Positions 1-9,016 of a stretch of 64,000 nt of DNA are shown here, one piece after another. The first letter of the stretch is position 1. The number at the start of each line of letters is the position of its first letter. A program made the position numbers and the translations under genes. Location of the stretch: contig CAZQWG010000003.1 of assembly GCA_964596985.1 (NCBI GenBank), forward strand, positions 255,068-319,067. The letters run 5' to 3'. Origin of the DNA: GCA-020345945 sp964596985 (GTDB taxonomy: Archaea > Thermoproteota > Bathyarchaeia > RBG-16-48-13 > GCA-020345945). A model generated the notes under the pieces. That model searched no databases. It saw only the letters and a list, made by a program, of their open reading frames with translations, and was not told the origin of the DNA.

Positions 1-2
1 TG

Positions 3-218
3 ATGGGTTACGGTTGGGGTTACATGTCCCTAATACCGATCGCTTTTCTAATACTGGTAACCCTTGGAGCGTACTATTTCATGGCAGGGTTCATGGGAAC
101 TGGCAGACCGACAACCAGCCAAGATAAAGGAGCCCTCGTAATCCTCAATGAAAGATACGCAAAGGGAGAGATCACAAAGGAACAATACCTGAGAATGAAG
201 AGGGAAGTCGAATCGTGA
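3..218 (+). CDS. Small membrane protein with C-terminal SHOCT domain
   Basis: Encodes 71 residues. Residues 9-29 form one strongly hydrophobic segment, and the C-terminal 30 residues have the SHOCT pattern (LNERYAKGEITKEQYLRMK). SHOCT tails are found on many small membrane proteins and their biochemical role is not settled. The gene ends 40 bases before copA and points the same way, so it may belong to a metal-handling operon. The ATG at base 3 is the first possible start in the window; a start further upstream cannot be excluded because the window begins here. Confidence 0.75.
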   Translation: MGYGWGYMSLIPIAFLILVTLGAYYFMAGFMGTGRPTTSQDKGALVILNERYAKGEITKEQYLRMKREVES

Positions 219-258
219 GTCTAGAGCAGTATCAGACCCGTAGAAAGGAGGAATCCCT

Positions 259-2742
259 GTGGCTAAACAGAAGACTGTAATGAATCTTGAAGGCATGCAC
301 TGTGCTACTTGTGCCCAGACCATAGAAGGTGCATTGAAGAAACACCAGGGAGTCAAGGAGGCCTCTGTAAACTTCGCCTCGGAGAAGGCCTATGTGACAT
401 ACGATCCAGAGGTCACCAGCAAGAGCCGACTTGTCGAAACCGTGAAAGAATCAGGGTATGGTGCGAGTTTCGAGACCGGGAAGACGATAATCAAGATAGG
501 TGGGATGACCTGCGCGTCATGTGCCCAAACCATAGAAAACGCCCTGGAGCAGACGGACGGGATCGTGGATGCAAGCGTCAATCTCGCGTCCGAGAAGGCA
601 GTCATCACATACGATACGGATCAAATCGACTACGAAACCATCCGCGGGGTGATAGAGAGTACAGGCTACAAGGCGCTCGGCAGAGAAGAAAGCGAACTCA
701 GGTACGAAAGAGAAGTCGAAGAGGAACAACGCAAATTCCACGAAGCAAGACGCAGGATGCTCGTCGCATGGGGTTTCACTGTACCGATCGTCCTTCTGAT
801 GATCCCCGAGATGCTGTTTGGGATAGCGTGGCCGAATCATTTCGTATATACCCTCGGAATGATACTCTTATCGGTCCCGGTTCTATTCTGGGCTGGTAAG
901 GAAACCCTTCTCTCAGCGGTGAAGGCGGCTTCCCGTGGTACTCCAAACATGGACGTCCTCATCGCGTTAGGTACATCCACAGCCTTCCTCACTGGTCCAG
1001 CCGTATTCTTCAGCCCAATCGAGAACTACGCAGGAGTAGCCGCGATGATCATGTCCTTCCACCTCCTAGGAAGATACATAGAAGCCAAAGCCAAGGGCAG
1101 AGCCTCCGAAGCCATAAGAAAGCTACTAGAATTGGAAGTCAAGACCGCACGCCTCTTGGTGAACGGAGAGGAAAAGGAGGTTCCCATCGACGAGGTTCAA
1201 GTCGGTGACATCATGGTCATCCGGCCAGGCGAGAAGATCCCCACCGACGGGGAAGTAGTGGAAGGGCAGAGCTCCGTCGACGAATCCATGGCTACAGGTG
1301 AATCCATGCCGGTGCTGAAGGGAGTCGGCGACGAGGTCATAGGTGCAACTCTCAACCAAAGAGGAATGTTGAAGGTGAAGGCTACGCGGATAGGACAGGA
1401 CACGTTCCTCTCCCAAGTCATAAGACTGGTCGAAGAAGCTCAAGGCTCCAAGGTACCGATCCAAGAGTTCGCGGACAAGGTAACCGGCTACTTCGTCCCA
1501 ACGGTTCTAGTACTAGCAATCGTATCTTTGATCCTGTGGATGACGGTTCCCGACAGGATGAGGCAGGTGGGTATCTGGGCCCAGCCGTTTCTTCCTTGGA
1601 TCAACCCAAACCTGGAGGTGGTCACCCTTGCGATCTTTGCGCTTGTGGCGACCTTCGTGATAGCATGTCCCTGTGCCCTAGGACTCGCAACACCGACAGT
1701 CCTAATGGTTGCCAGTGGTATGGGTGCCGAGAACGGCGTACTTATACGCAACGGTGAAGCCCTCCAAACCCTCAGAGAAGTTGACACCGTCGTCTTCGAC
1801 AAGACAGGAACCATCACTAAGGGAATGCCCGAGGTAACGGATGTTGTGCCGGCCGACGGGCATACCTTGGAGGAGGTCCTCCGCCTTGCTGCTAGTGTTG
1901 AGGTTGGGTCGGAACACCCACTCGGAGAAGCCATCCTGAGGAGGGCGAAGGAAGGAGACCTAGGGCTCTATCAGGTTGAAGGATTCGAGGCGTTGACGGG
2001 GCGGGGTGTGAAGGCCGAGGTTATTCTTTCTTCCCAGAGCATGGTTCTCGTCGGCAACAGGAAGTTGATGAACGAAGAGAAGGTAGACTTCGCATCCTTA
2101 GAAGCGGAACTGACGCGGCTGGAGGAAGAAGCGAAGACGGCGATACTAGTCTCCATAGACAGAGAGATAGCAGGCATCGTGGCTGTTGCCGATGCTCTGA
2201 AGGAAGACTCGATGCAGGCGATAGACGAGCTTGAGAGGATAGGGTTGAAGACCACCATGTTGACGGGAGACAACTGGCGGACCGCCGAGGCCATCGCCAA
2301 GAAGGTAGGGATCTCTAGGGTGCTGGCCGAGGTATTACCTGACCAGAAGGTGAAAGAGATCCAGAAATTGCAGGAGAACGGAGAAACCGTCGCCATGGTG
2401 GGCGACGGCATCAACGACGCGCCAGCCTTGACCGCGGCTAACGTAGGGATAGCGATAGGGACAGGGACAGATATCGCTATCGAATCGGCTGACGTAACCT
2501 TGGTGAGAGGAGATCTATCGAGTGTAGTAACGGCGATAAGGCTCTCTCGGGCAACCTTCCACAAGATCAAACAGAACCTTTTCTGGGCCTTCTCCTACAA
2601 CATCCTCGCCCTCCCGGCAGCAATGTTGGGCTTAGCCCATCCTGTGATAGCGGAGATAGCCATGGCCACCAGTTCGGTAACAGTCGTGACAAACGCAAAC
2701 CTGCTCAGGAGAACCCAGATACGCCCTGACTACGCGAATTGA
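259..2742 (+). CDS. copA: Copper-translocating P1B-type ATPase
   Basis: 827-residue heavy-metal ATPase that would pump Cu(I) out of the cytoplasm. Two N-terminal HMA metal-binding domains carry CxxC pairs (C15/C18 and C85/C88). Membrane helices follow, with the CPC transport motif near residue 469, then the DKTGT phosphorylation site near 514, the SEHPL nucleotide-binding motif of P1B pumps, and GDGINDAP near 715. Length and domain order are normal for CopA. The start is a GTG preceded by AAAGGAGG at 244-251. The next two genes are a PadR/TRASH regulator and an FTR1 iron permease, which supports a transition-metal homeostasis cluster. Copper rather than silver or zinc is inferred from the CPC and CxxC motifs. 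Confidence 0.95.
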   Translation: MAKQKTVMNLEGMHCATCAQTIEGALKKHQGVKEASVNFASEKAYVTYDPEVTSKSRLVETVKESGYGASFETGKTIIKIGGMTCASCAQTIENALEQTDGIVDASVNLASEKAVITYDTDQIDYETIRGVIESTGYKALGREESELRYEREVEEEQRKFHEARRRMLVAWGFTVPIVLLMIPEMLFGIAWPNHFVYTLGMILLSVPVLFWAGKETLLSAVKAASRGTPNMDVLIALGTSTAFLTGPAVFFSPIENYAGVAAMIMSFHLLGRYIEAKAKGRASEAIRKLLELEVKTARLLVNGEEKEVPIDEVQVGDIMVIRPGEKIPTDGEVVEGQSSVDESMATGESMPVLKGVGDEVIGATLNQRGMLKVKATRIGQDTFLSQVIRLVEEAQGSKVPIQEFADKVTGYFVPTVLVLAIVSLILWMTVPDRMRQVGIWAQPFLPWINPNLEVVTLAIFALVATFVIACPCALGLATPTVLMVASGMGAENGVLIRNGEALQTLREVDTVVFDKTGTITKGMPEVTDVVPADGHTLEEVLRLAASVEVGSEHPLGEAILRRAKEGDLGLYQVEGFEALTGRGVKAEVILSSQSMVLVGNRKLMNEEKVDFASLEAELTRLEEEAKTAILVSIDREIAGIVAVADALKEDSMQAIDELERIGLKTTMLTGDNWRTAEAIAKKVGISRVLAEVLPDQKVKEIQKLQENGETVAMVGDGINDAPALTAANVGIAIGTGTDIAIESADVTLVRGDLSSVVTAIRLSRATFHKIKQNLFWAFSYNILALPAAMLGLAHPVIAEIAMATSSVTVVTNANLLRRTQIRPDYAN

Positions 2743-2810
2743 CGAGGATGAATCAGAATGATGAAGGCTCTTATTCCCAGTACAAGTGTAGGCGGTGAGA
2801 CATACGCGAT

Positions 2811-3275
2811 ATGGAGGTGTCTTATTTAAGTGAAGAAAACCTCGACCATCTAGTCTCCGACTTCGCAAGATTCTACATACTAACCATACTCTATGAGGGG
2901 TCTATCCACGGCTACGGCATTCTACGGAAATTCAAGTCCAGACTAGGAAAGACTATCAGCCCTGGACTCATCTACCCGTTCCTACAACAGCTAGAAGAGA
3001 AAGGGTTGATCACCCATACCATTGAACCGATAGGAGAGAAGGAACGGAAACTGTACCAACTCACCGACGAAGGGAGAATACTCTGCAATCGCCTATTCAA
3101 ACGCTTTGCCGGGTTAGTATCGACAGCCATCGAACCGAGTCTCGATGTATGTGCGCACTGCGGCTGCAAGGTCTACGAAGGCGGATACGCGGAGGCGATA
3201 GACGGAGTCAAGATGACGTTCTGCTGCGTCCACTGTGCTCAATCCTACAAACAAGACAAGGCTACAACACGTTAG
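2811..3275 (+). CDS. PadR-family regulator with C-terminal TRASH-like metal-binding tail
   Basis: 154 residues. Residues about 12-100 form a PadR-type winged helix (SIHGYGILRKF, SPGLIYPFLQQLEEKGLI, YQLTDEGR). The last 45 residues hold six cysteines (C114, C117, C119, C138, C139, C142) in a CxxCxC...CCxxC arrangement with an FCCVHCA ending, like TRASH and YHS metal-binding domains. PadR proteins repress membrane-protein or efflux genes, and TRASH domains bind metals such as copper. The fusion, placed 68 bases after copA and just ahead of the iron permease, suggests a metal-responsive regulator of both neighbours. Its ligand is inferred. Confidence 0.85.
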   Translation: MEVSYLSEENLDHLVSDFARFYILTILYEGSIHGYGILRKFKSRLGKTISPGLIYPFLQQLEEKGLITHTIEPIGEKERKLYQLTDEGRILCNRLFKRFAGLVSTAIEPSLDVCAHCGCKVYEGGYAEAIDGVKMTFCCVHCAQSYKQDKATTR

Positions 3276-3305
3276 ACACCCAAACACGTACATGGGTGAT
3301 AATGC

Positions 3306-4139
3306 ATGATTGGCGCATTTCTATTGGCTTTTAGGGAAGGCTTGGAAGCCGCGATCATAACGGCGATAATCCTCTCCTACCTGGCTAGAACGAATAGGAA
3401 TCCTCTAGGACGGTACGTGTGGTACGGGGTCAGCCTTGCTGTTACTGCAAGCCTCGTCTTCGGTACCGCCGTCTTGGCCGTATACGGCGGGCTCACCGGC
3501 CCCCTCAAACCGCTTTTCGAAGGCGTGACCTCTCTCTTTGCGGTCTTGGTGTTGTCCTCGATGATCTATTGGATGGCTACCAAGGGGAAAAAGCTCAGGG
3601 TAGAAGTGGAGAGCCGAGTGGAAACCATCGCAACCGGAGGAGCCCCCCTCGCCTTAACTTCTTTCTCATTCGTTGTTGTAATCCGGGAGGGGCTTGAAAC
3701 CGTACTCTTCCTGACTCCGTTCCTGCTGAGGGACATTGTGGGCACGTTGGTCGGGGCGGTTCTCGGTATAGCGACTTCACTGACTATTGCTTATGCGATA
3801 TTCCTCATTGGTATGAAGATCGACATACGAAGGTTCTTCTATTTCACGAGCGTCCTCCTCGTGCTCTTGGCTGGGGGCCTTGCCGGCTATGGGGTTCATG
3901 AGTTAGTAGAGTACTTCGAGGAGACGGGGGTTGAGTTGGGTTGGCTGGGCGAGTACGCCTATGTGCTTGATGTGCCGGAAGACAGTCCGCTGTACCACAA
4001 GGGCGTAGTGGGCTCAGTGTTCGCCGTGATGTTCGGCTACACAGTGAAGGCGGAGTGGATCAGGATAATAGTTCACCTCGTCTACCTAGCAATAGCCTTC
4101 CCTACGGTCATCTTGACCTATAAGAAACGAGAGGGTTGA
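3306..4139 (+). CDS. FTR1-family high-affinity iron permease
   Basis: 277-residue polytopic membrane protein with about seven hydrophobic segments. The two REGLE motifs that define FTR1/EfeU permeases are present at residues 10-14 and 127-131; their glutamates bind iron during transport. The start ATG is preceded by GGTGAT. It follows the PadR/TRASH gene by 30 bases and is probably co-transcribed with copA and the regulator. In other organisms FTR1 permeases work with a multicopper oxidase or with EfeO/EfeB; no such partner is visible here, so the oxidation partner is unknown. Confidence 0.9.
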   Translation: MIGAFLLAFREGLEAAIITAIILSYLARTNRNPLGRYVWYGVSLAVTASLVFGTAVLAVYGGLTGPLKPLFEGVTSLFAVLVLSSMIYWMATKGKKLRVEVESRVETIATGGAPLALTSFSFVVVIREGLETVLFLTPFLLRDIVGTLVGAVLGIATSLTIAYAIFLIGMKIDIRRFFYFTSVLLVLLAGGLAGYGVHELVEYFEETGVELGWLGEYAYVLDVPEDSPLYHKGVVGSVFAVMFGYTVKAEWIRIIVHLVYLAIAFPTVILTYKKREG

Positions 4140-4486
4140 CAGAAAGCCTGTTCTCTGAGTTCCCGGTCACCCCTTCAAGAGGAGACCCAACGCAACAAAT
4201 CATCTCAACAACCCGGATAGCTTGCTCAATAGACGAAGGGAACATATTGAATAGGATCGAGCCGTCTTGAATGTAGAATCGGGAACATAGACGATTCTCT
4301 TGCCAGACAGCCCATTGCTGAAGCAGAGACTCTCAACCCTTGAAGATCCTGTTCCAGAGGGATTATCCCGATACCCTATTGAAGACCAAAAGTTAATTAT
4401 TTCAGTGCCCTCATTTTACAATAAATAAACTAATACCGGCAATAATTTACGTTGGTTAAACTAGAAGAGGGAAAGGGTTCCAAGAG
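4140..4486. other. Intergenic region with ETF operon promoter
   Basis: 347 bases without a convincing gene. The last 80 bases are AT-rich. A TATA-like AATAAATA at about 4420-4427 would place a transcript start near 4450, ahead of the GAAAGGG ribosome-binding site at 4471-4477 of etfB. No tRNA-like cloverleaf or repeat was seen in the rest. Confidence 0.5.
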
Positions 4487-5350
4487 TTGCATGCAATAGT
4501 ATGTTTGAAGCAGGTGCCGGATTCGACAGATATAAGGTTTGATCCGAACACTGGTGCACTGATCAGATCCGGGGTTCCTGCGACCACCAACCCCGCGGAT
4601 CTATGCGCCCTAGAGTTGGCGCTCAGACTGAGGGACGAATTCTCAGGGAGAGTTACAGCCCTATGTATGGGGCCTCCTCAGGCCAAGTCTACGATCAAGA
4701 AAGCGATTGCCTTGGGAGCCGATCAAGGCATCCTTCTGTCGGACAGAGCATTTGCTGGGTCGGACACGCTGGCAACCTCTTATGTACTCATGGCCGCGAT
4801 CAAAGAGATTGCGACGAAGAAAGTTTTCGATCTGATATTCTGCGGCAAGCAGGCGATTGACGGAGAGACGGGCCAGGTTGGACCGGGAATCGCGGCAAGA
4901 CTTGGGATCCCTGTGATAACCAACGCGATCAAGATCAATTCGGTTGATTTCAAAGAGAAGACAATCGAGGTCCAACAGAAACTGGACATCGGATGTCAAA
5001 CACTAAGGAGTAAGCTTCCAGTCCTTCTTACAATCGGGGAGGGTCTCGTCGAACCGAGATATGAGACCCTGCCAGACATGATCAAGGCGGCAAAGTACGA
5101 GCCTAAACTCTGGGATAATCAGAAACTCGGAGCCGACGAGGAGAAAGCCGGATTCAAGGGTTCACCCACACGGGTGATGAAGGTCTTTCCGCCTCCGGCT
5201 AGAGAGCCTGGAGAGATCTTTCCAGTAAGAGAGAAGGATTCGAGTAACGAGAGGGAGAAACTGGATGAGGCTGTGACCTGGCTGCTTGAGAACCTATCTA
5301 GGAACGAATCCCTAAAGGGGGTAACCCGACTTGAACCATCCAAGAAGTAA
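4487..5350 (+). CDS. fixA: Electron transfer flavoprotein beta subunit (FixA/EtfB)
   Basis: 287 residues, starting at a TTG that gives the family-typical N-terminus MHAIVCLKQVPDS, with GAAAGGG about 10 bases upstream. The AMP/FAD-binding Rossmann-like fold is recognisable (ALELALRL, DLIFCGKQAIDGETGQVGP). EtfB pairs with EtfA to form a soluble two-subunit electron carrier. Here it opens a fixABCX-type operon, so electrons likely pass to the membrane-associated FixC-like flavoprotein and then to FixX, rather than to a mitochondrial-type ETF-QO. Its 3' end overlaps the next gene by 20 bases. Confidence 0.95.
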   Translation: MHAIVCLKQVPDSTDIRFDPNTGALIRSGVPATTNPADLCALELALRLRDEFSGRVTALCMGPPQAKSTIKKAIALGADQGILLSDRAFAGSDTLATSYVLMAAIKEIATKKVFDLIFCGKQAIDGETGQVGPGIAARLGIPVITNAIKINSVDFKEKTIEVQQKLDIGCQTLRSKLPVLLTIGEGLVEPRYETLPDMIKAAKYEPKLWDNQKLGADEEKAGFKGSPTRVMKVFPPPAREPGEIFPVREKDSSNEREKLDEAVTWLLENLSRNESLKGVTRLEPSKK

Positions 5351-6416
5351 TGACGGAAAGATGCAGCCCTCCACAGACTATCGGGGGGTATGGGTTTTCG
5401 TCGAACAGATTGAAAACAGGGTTGAGCGGGTATCGTGGGAGCTGCTCGGAGAGGGACGGAGACTTGCCAGGAAACTTCATGTCCCCGTCTCGGCAATCGT
5501 GATGGGCCATAATATGGACGATACAGTGTCGGAAGCATTTGCGTACGGGGCTCATTCGGTCTATCTTATTGACGATCCTCTCCTGAAATATTATAGGACA
5601 CTGCCCTACTCAAAAGGAATCGCTCGGATGGTAAGAAAACATAAACCGGAAATCCTCCTTATCGGGGCGACCGTCTTGGGTCGTGACCTTGCATCAGCCG
5701 TTGCAACCCTTCTTGGAACAGGTCTAACCGCAGATTGCACGGGGCTCGATATCCAACGTGGTACACGGAAACTGCTACGGCAAACGAGGCCCGCGTACGG
5801 TGGAAATGTGATGGCAACTATACTCACGCCGGACGGACGACCCCAGATGGCCTCGGTAAGACCAGGGGTTATGAAGATTCCAAGGAAAAGGAGGACTAAG
5901 CCGGGAAAGATAGTAAGGGAGAAACTTGGACTGACTGAAGGCAAGATCCCCACAAAGGTTTTCTCCCTAGTATGTGAGATGCAGGACGCCTTCAAGCTTC
6001 AAGAAGCCGATGTCATTGTTTCTGGTGGGAAAGGGCTTGGGAGCAAGAAGAACTTCTCTCTGCTGGAAGATCTCGCGGACGTTCTAGGTGGTGTTGTTGC
6101 TTGCTCGAGAGCCGCAGTCAGAAAGGGCTGGCTCCCCCACGACTATCAAGTTGGACAAACAGGTACGACCGTAAGACCAAAGCTGTACATAGCTGTCGGT
6201 ATCTCCGGGGCAGTTCAACATCTGGTAGGGATGGATAAGTCTGATGTAATCGTTGCGATCAACATCGACCCAAATGCCCCTATCTTTCAGGTTGCAGACT
6301 ACGGCATTGTAGGAGACCTCTTCAAGGTGGTTCCCGCCCTCACAGACGTCCTGAGAGAGAAGAACGTTGCACGGAAGAAGGAAGGCCTGCTCGTCGAGAC
6401 GCTGGTCAAGACATAG
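5331..6416 (+). CDS. fixB: Electron transfer flavoprotein alpha subunit (FixB/EtfA)
   Basis: 361 residues. The N-terminal ETF domain is followed by the C-terminal FAD-binding domain, with GISGAVQHLVGM near residue 290 and the INIDPNAPIFQVADYGIVGD signature after it. It partners EtfB as the FAD-carrying subunit. The TTG start at 5331 lies inside the end of fixA and is preceded by AAAGGGGGT, which suits translational coupling. An in-frame ATG at 5361 is the alternative but has poorer ribosome-binding spacing. The stop touches the leader of the next gene, consistent with one operon. Confidence 0.94.
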   Translation: MNHPRSNDGKMQPSTDYRGVWVFVEQIENRVERVSWELLGEGRRLARKLHVPVSAIVMGHNMDDTVSEAFAYGAHSVYLIDDPLLKYYRTLPYSKGIARMVRKHKPEILLIGATVLGRDLASAVATLLGTGLTADCTGLDIQRGTRKLLRQTRPAYGGNVMATILTPDGRPQMASVRPGVMKIPRKRRTKPGKIVREKLGLTEGKIPTKVFSLVCEMQDAFKLQEADVIVSGGKGLGSKKNFSLLEDLADVLGGVVACSRAAVRKGWLPHDYQVGQTGTTVRPKLYIAVGISGAVQHLVGMDKSDVIVAINIDPNAPIFQVADYGIVGDLFKVVPALTDVLREKNVARKKEGLLVETLVKT

Positions 6417-6433
6417 TGGAGGGGGATTGGAAC

Positions 6434-7726
6434 ATGAATCGCTATGATGTCATCGTAGTAGGTGCAGGGCTGGCGGGGCTCACAACCGCCTACTGCCTCG
6501 CCAAGGAGGATTTCGATGTTATCGTCATAGAGCGGGGAGACTACCCTGGTACCAAGAATGTGATGGGTGGAGTAATCTACAGGCAGCCCACCGAACTAGT
6601 ATTGCCGAGATTCTGGGAAGAAGCCCCCCTCGAACGTCACGTCATAGAGCACCAGTTCTGGCTCCTATCGGGGGAAGCGGCGACAAAGATCGGTCATAGG
6701 AACCGAAGATTCTCCGACGAACCATACAACTCCTTTACCGTACTGCGAGCCAAGTTCGACCGATGGTTTGCAACGAAGGTGCAGGAAGCAGGGGTTACTG
6801 TAGTTCCCGAAACGGTTGTGCTGGAACCCATAAGAGACCATGGAAGGATAGTGGGGGTTACCACAAACAGACCCAAAGGAGACATATATGCCGACGTTGT
6901 GGTCGCGGCTGATGGGGCAAATTCGCTCCTCGCCAGGCAAGTAGGACTCCACAGTGAACTGCCGCCGAGGAGCATGTCCCTAGGTCTAAAAGAGGTAATC
7001 TCCCTGGATAAAGAGACGATCAACGAACGCTTCGGGGTCAGAAACGGGGAAGGTATGACTGTGGAGCTGATAGGTGATGCCACCGCCGGTCTTACAGGAC
7101 CCGGATTCATATACACTAATGAAAAGAGCCTTTCAATTGGTGTCGGCGTCTTACTTTCAGATCTCGTTGAGAGCGGCATGAACCCTAACGACGTTCTTGA
7201 GAGGATGAAACAACACCCCTTGGTACAGCCTCTCATCGAGGGAGGGCAGACAAAGGAGTACTCGGCTCACCTCGTCCCAGAGGGCTACTATGAGGGGATC
7301 CCCAAGCTATACGTAGACGGCCTTCTGATTGTAGGGGATGCTGCGATGTTGACCAATATGATCCATAGAGAAGGATCGAATCTGGCGACAACCTCAGGGT
7401 TACTCGCCGCAAAGACGATATCGATGGCAAGGGAAGCAAACGACTACTCAGCAAACAGCCTTTCGATATACCAACATGTGTTGAGTGAAAGCTTCATAAT
7501 GAAGGACCTCCGGAAATACAAGAATCTCCCAAGATTCTTTGCCTCACATCCTGAGGTTTTTGGTCTTTACCCCAGCATCGCCAACGAGATGATACACGAA
7601 CTCCTCAAAGTAGATGGGGTTCCCAAGAAGGAGAAGGAGAAACGGGTTCTGCGAACGCTGATTCACAAGAGACCGATCTGGAGGATAGGAAAGGACATGA
7701 TCGACTTATTGAGGGCTGTTGAATGA
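6434..7726 (+). CDS. fixC: FixC-type flavoprotein dehydrogenase (ETF-quinone oxidoreductase family)
   Basis: About 430 residues. It opens with the FAD-binding motif YDVIVVGAGLAGLTTAYCLA, has the family KNVMGGVIY segment, and near the end VDGLLIVGDAAMLTN, the second FAD contact. FixC and ETF-QO pass electrons between ETF and quinone; FixC forms FixABCX with the ferredoxin-like FixX, and the complex can be electron-bifurcating. The ATG at 6434 is preferred because GGAGGGGG lies about 8 bases upstream; a GTG at 6416 is possible. It overlaps fixX by ATGA. With the quinone-type genes downstream, quinone is a plausible acceptor. Confidence 0.93.
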   Translation: MNRYDVIVVGAGLAGLTTAYCLAKEDFDVIVIERGDYPGTKNVMGGVIYRQPTELVLPRFWEEAPLERHVIEHQFWLLSGEAATKIGHRNRRFSDEPYNSFTVLRAKFDRWFATKVQEAGVTVVPETVVLEPIRDHGRIVGVTTNRPKGDIYADVVVAADGANSLLARQVGLHSELPPRSMSLGLKEVISLDKETINERFGVRNGEGMTVELIGDATAGLTGPGFIYTNEKSLSIGVGVLLSDLVESGMNPNDVLERMKQHPLVQPLIEGGQTKEYSAHLVPEGYYEGIPKLYVDGLLIVGDAAMLTNMIHREGSNLATTSGLLAAKTISMAREANDYSANSLSIYQHVLSESFIMKDLRKYKNLPRFFASHPEVFGLYPSIANEMIHELLKVDGVPKKEKEKRVLRTLIHKRPIWRIGKDMIDLLRAVE

Positions 7727-8001
7727 AGACAATAGATGACAAGCTCGGTCTCAACCGATTCAAGGTTGACCTCGAATCGCACCTAGTAATCCGATCCAAG
7801 GAGGCCTGTCTTCGGTGCAAGAGAAAGCAGTGCACGTATGTCTGCCCTGCACAGTGCTATACCTGGGAGGAGGATGCGATAACCGTTGAACACGAGGGTT
7901 GTCTAGAATGCGGCTCGTGTCGAATAGTCTGCAACGAGTTCGATAACATAGAATGGCGGTATCCGAGAGGCGGATACGGTGTACAATATACCTTTGGGTA
8001 G
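7723..8001 (+). CDS. fixX: FixX ferredoxin-like protein
   Basis: 92 residues with C29, C32, C37, C41 and C45, then C60, C63, C66 and C70. The second group, CLECGSCRIVC, is a standard [4Fe-4S] ligand set, and the first matches the CxxC...CxxxCP arrangement of FixX. The ending WRYPRGGYGVQYTFG is typical of the family. FixX receives electrons from FixC and is the likely low-potential branch of FixABCX. Its ATG overlaps the fixC stop by four bases, indicating translational coupling. Confidence 0.93.
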   Translation: MKTIDDKLGLNRFKVDLESHLVIRSKEACLRCKRKQCTYVCPAQCYTWEEDAITVEHEGCLECGSCRIVCNEFDNIEWRYPRGGYGVQYTFG

Positions 8002-8037
8002 AGGGTGCCTAAGCTAGAAATCAAGAACGTTTCTCGA

Positions 8038-8841
8038 TTAGGAGTCCTCTATCAACGCGGAGAAAGGATGCTCAGACACCTTTACGGTCTTGCTTCCAGT
8101 AATATAGTCGAAGAAGCGGAGATGCCCTGTCTTCCCGTAAGTAAGAATCCCGATGGATAAATCCAGAGGAAAAAGGAAGACTTTTCCCAGGTTCCTGGTT
8201 GCAGCGTCCAAGAGGTTCAGCTTTCCCCCTCCAGTCTTCTCTACTCTGATCTTCATGACGTACTTCCCCAGGGTTTGACCCTTATAGGCCTCAAGAACCG
8301 TGAAGACTAGGAAAGCCGCGAAGAAGATGTTGGAATAGTTGGATATGATCTGATAGGGGAGATTGGCGATCGCTGTTCCGAATAGAGCTGGGTCAGTTAG
8401 GCTGGCAAGGAGTAACCAGAAGTTTCTATCCATAAAAAGTCCAGTGCAAAAAACGAGCATCATTACGTCTAAGATGAAAGCGAAGACTCTGCGAGCAAGC
8501 AAACCGTTTGCCTGATGTCGATGGGTCAACCTTGCGGCTAGGTTTGGGAGATTCTGAAAACTGAAGTATCTGTCGATCCTGCTCGCGGTTTGAGAGGCTA
8601 CCACTCCTCTGGGGGAAAGTGTGTATGTTCCTCGCTCGGTTGGGGTTATGTATCCCTTGAGCTTTCTTAAATGGAAGTTTAGGCGACCGTCGTCTATCTC
8701 TAGTTCATGAAGAATCTCTGAGTAAGATAGTTCCGTTCTCTCATTAAGTAGGTTCAATATCTTTGTGCGGATCTCGTGGGCAAGTACGGCGAAGAACTCG
8801 TTGGCTTCCTGCCGCCTTTCTAGGGTCTGATGATGGCTCAA
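8038..8841 (-). CDS. Winged-helix domain fused to an RDD-type membrane domain
   Basis: 267 residues. Residues about 12-90 form an ArsR-like winged helix (FFAVLAHEIRTKILNLL, LSYSEILHELEI, LNFHLRKL). A membrane region of about four hydrophobic segments follows, beginning LLARRVFAFILDVMMLVFC, which carries the R..D and K(G)xTLGK features of RDD proteins. RDD proteins are poorly characterised, some being linked to ion exchange. The combination suggests a membrane-anchored DNA-binding protein. It converges on the fixX gene, and the divergent AT-rich gap to the next gene holds its promoter. Target and signal are unknown. Confidence 0.8.
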   Translation of the reverse strand: MSHHQTLERRQEANEFFAVLAHEIRTKILNLLNERTELSYSEILHELEIDDGRLNFHLRKLKGYITPTERGTYTLSPRGVVASQTASRIDRYFSFQNLPNLAARLTHRHQANGLLARRVFAFILDVMMLVFCTGLFMDRNFWLLLASLTDPALFGTAIANLPYQIISNYSNIFFAAFLVFTVLEAYKGQTLGKYVMKIRVEKTGGGKLNLLDAATRNLGKVFLFPLDLSIGILTYGKTGHLRFFDYITGSKTVKVSEHPFSALIEDS

Positions 8842-9016
8842 GGTCTCATCTCAATATGGACGGGTTCCCGGATCGTTGAGAATTGCATAACGAAACTTTC
8901 TTTGGCAACATTATGTTTCTTCTGAAATATGTTTTTAAGTTCTCCGTATTAATACGCAAGAATTCAGAAAGATTTATTTCCAAAATGTAAAATAGATCTA
9001 GGATAGTGAACAGTGC

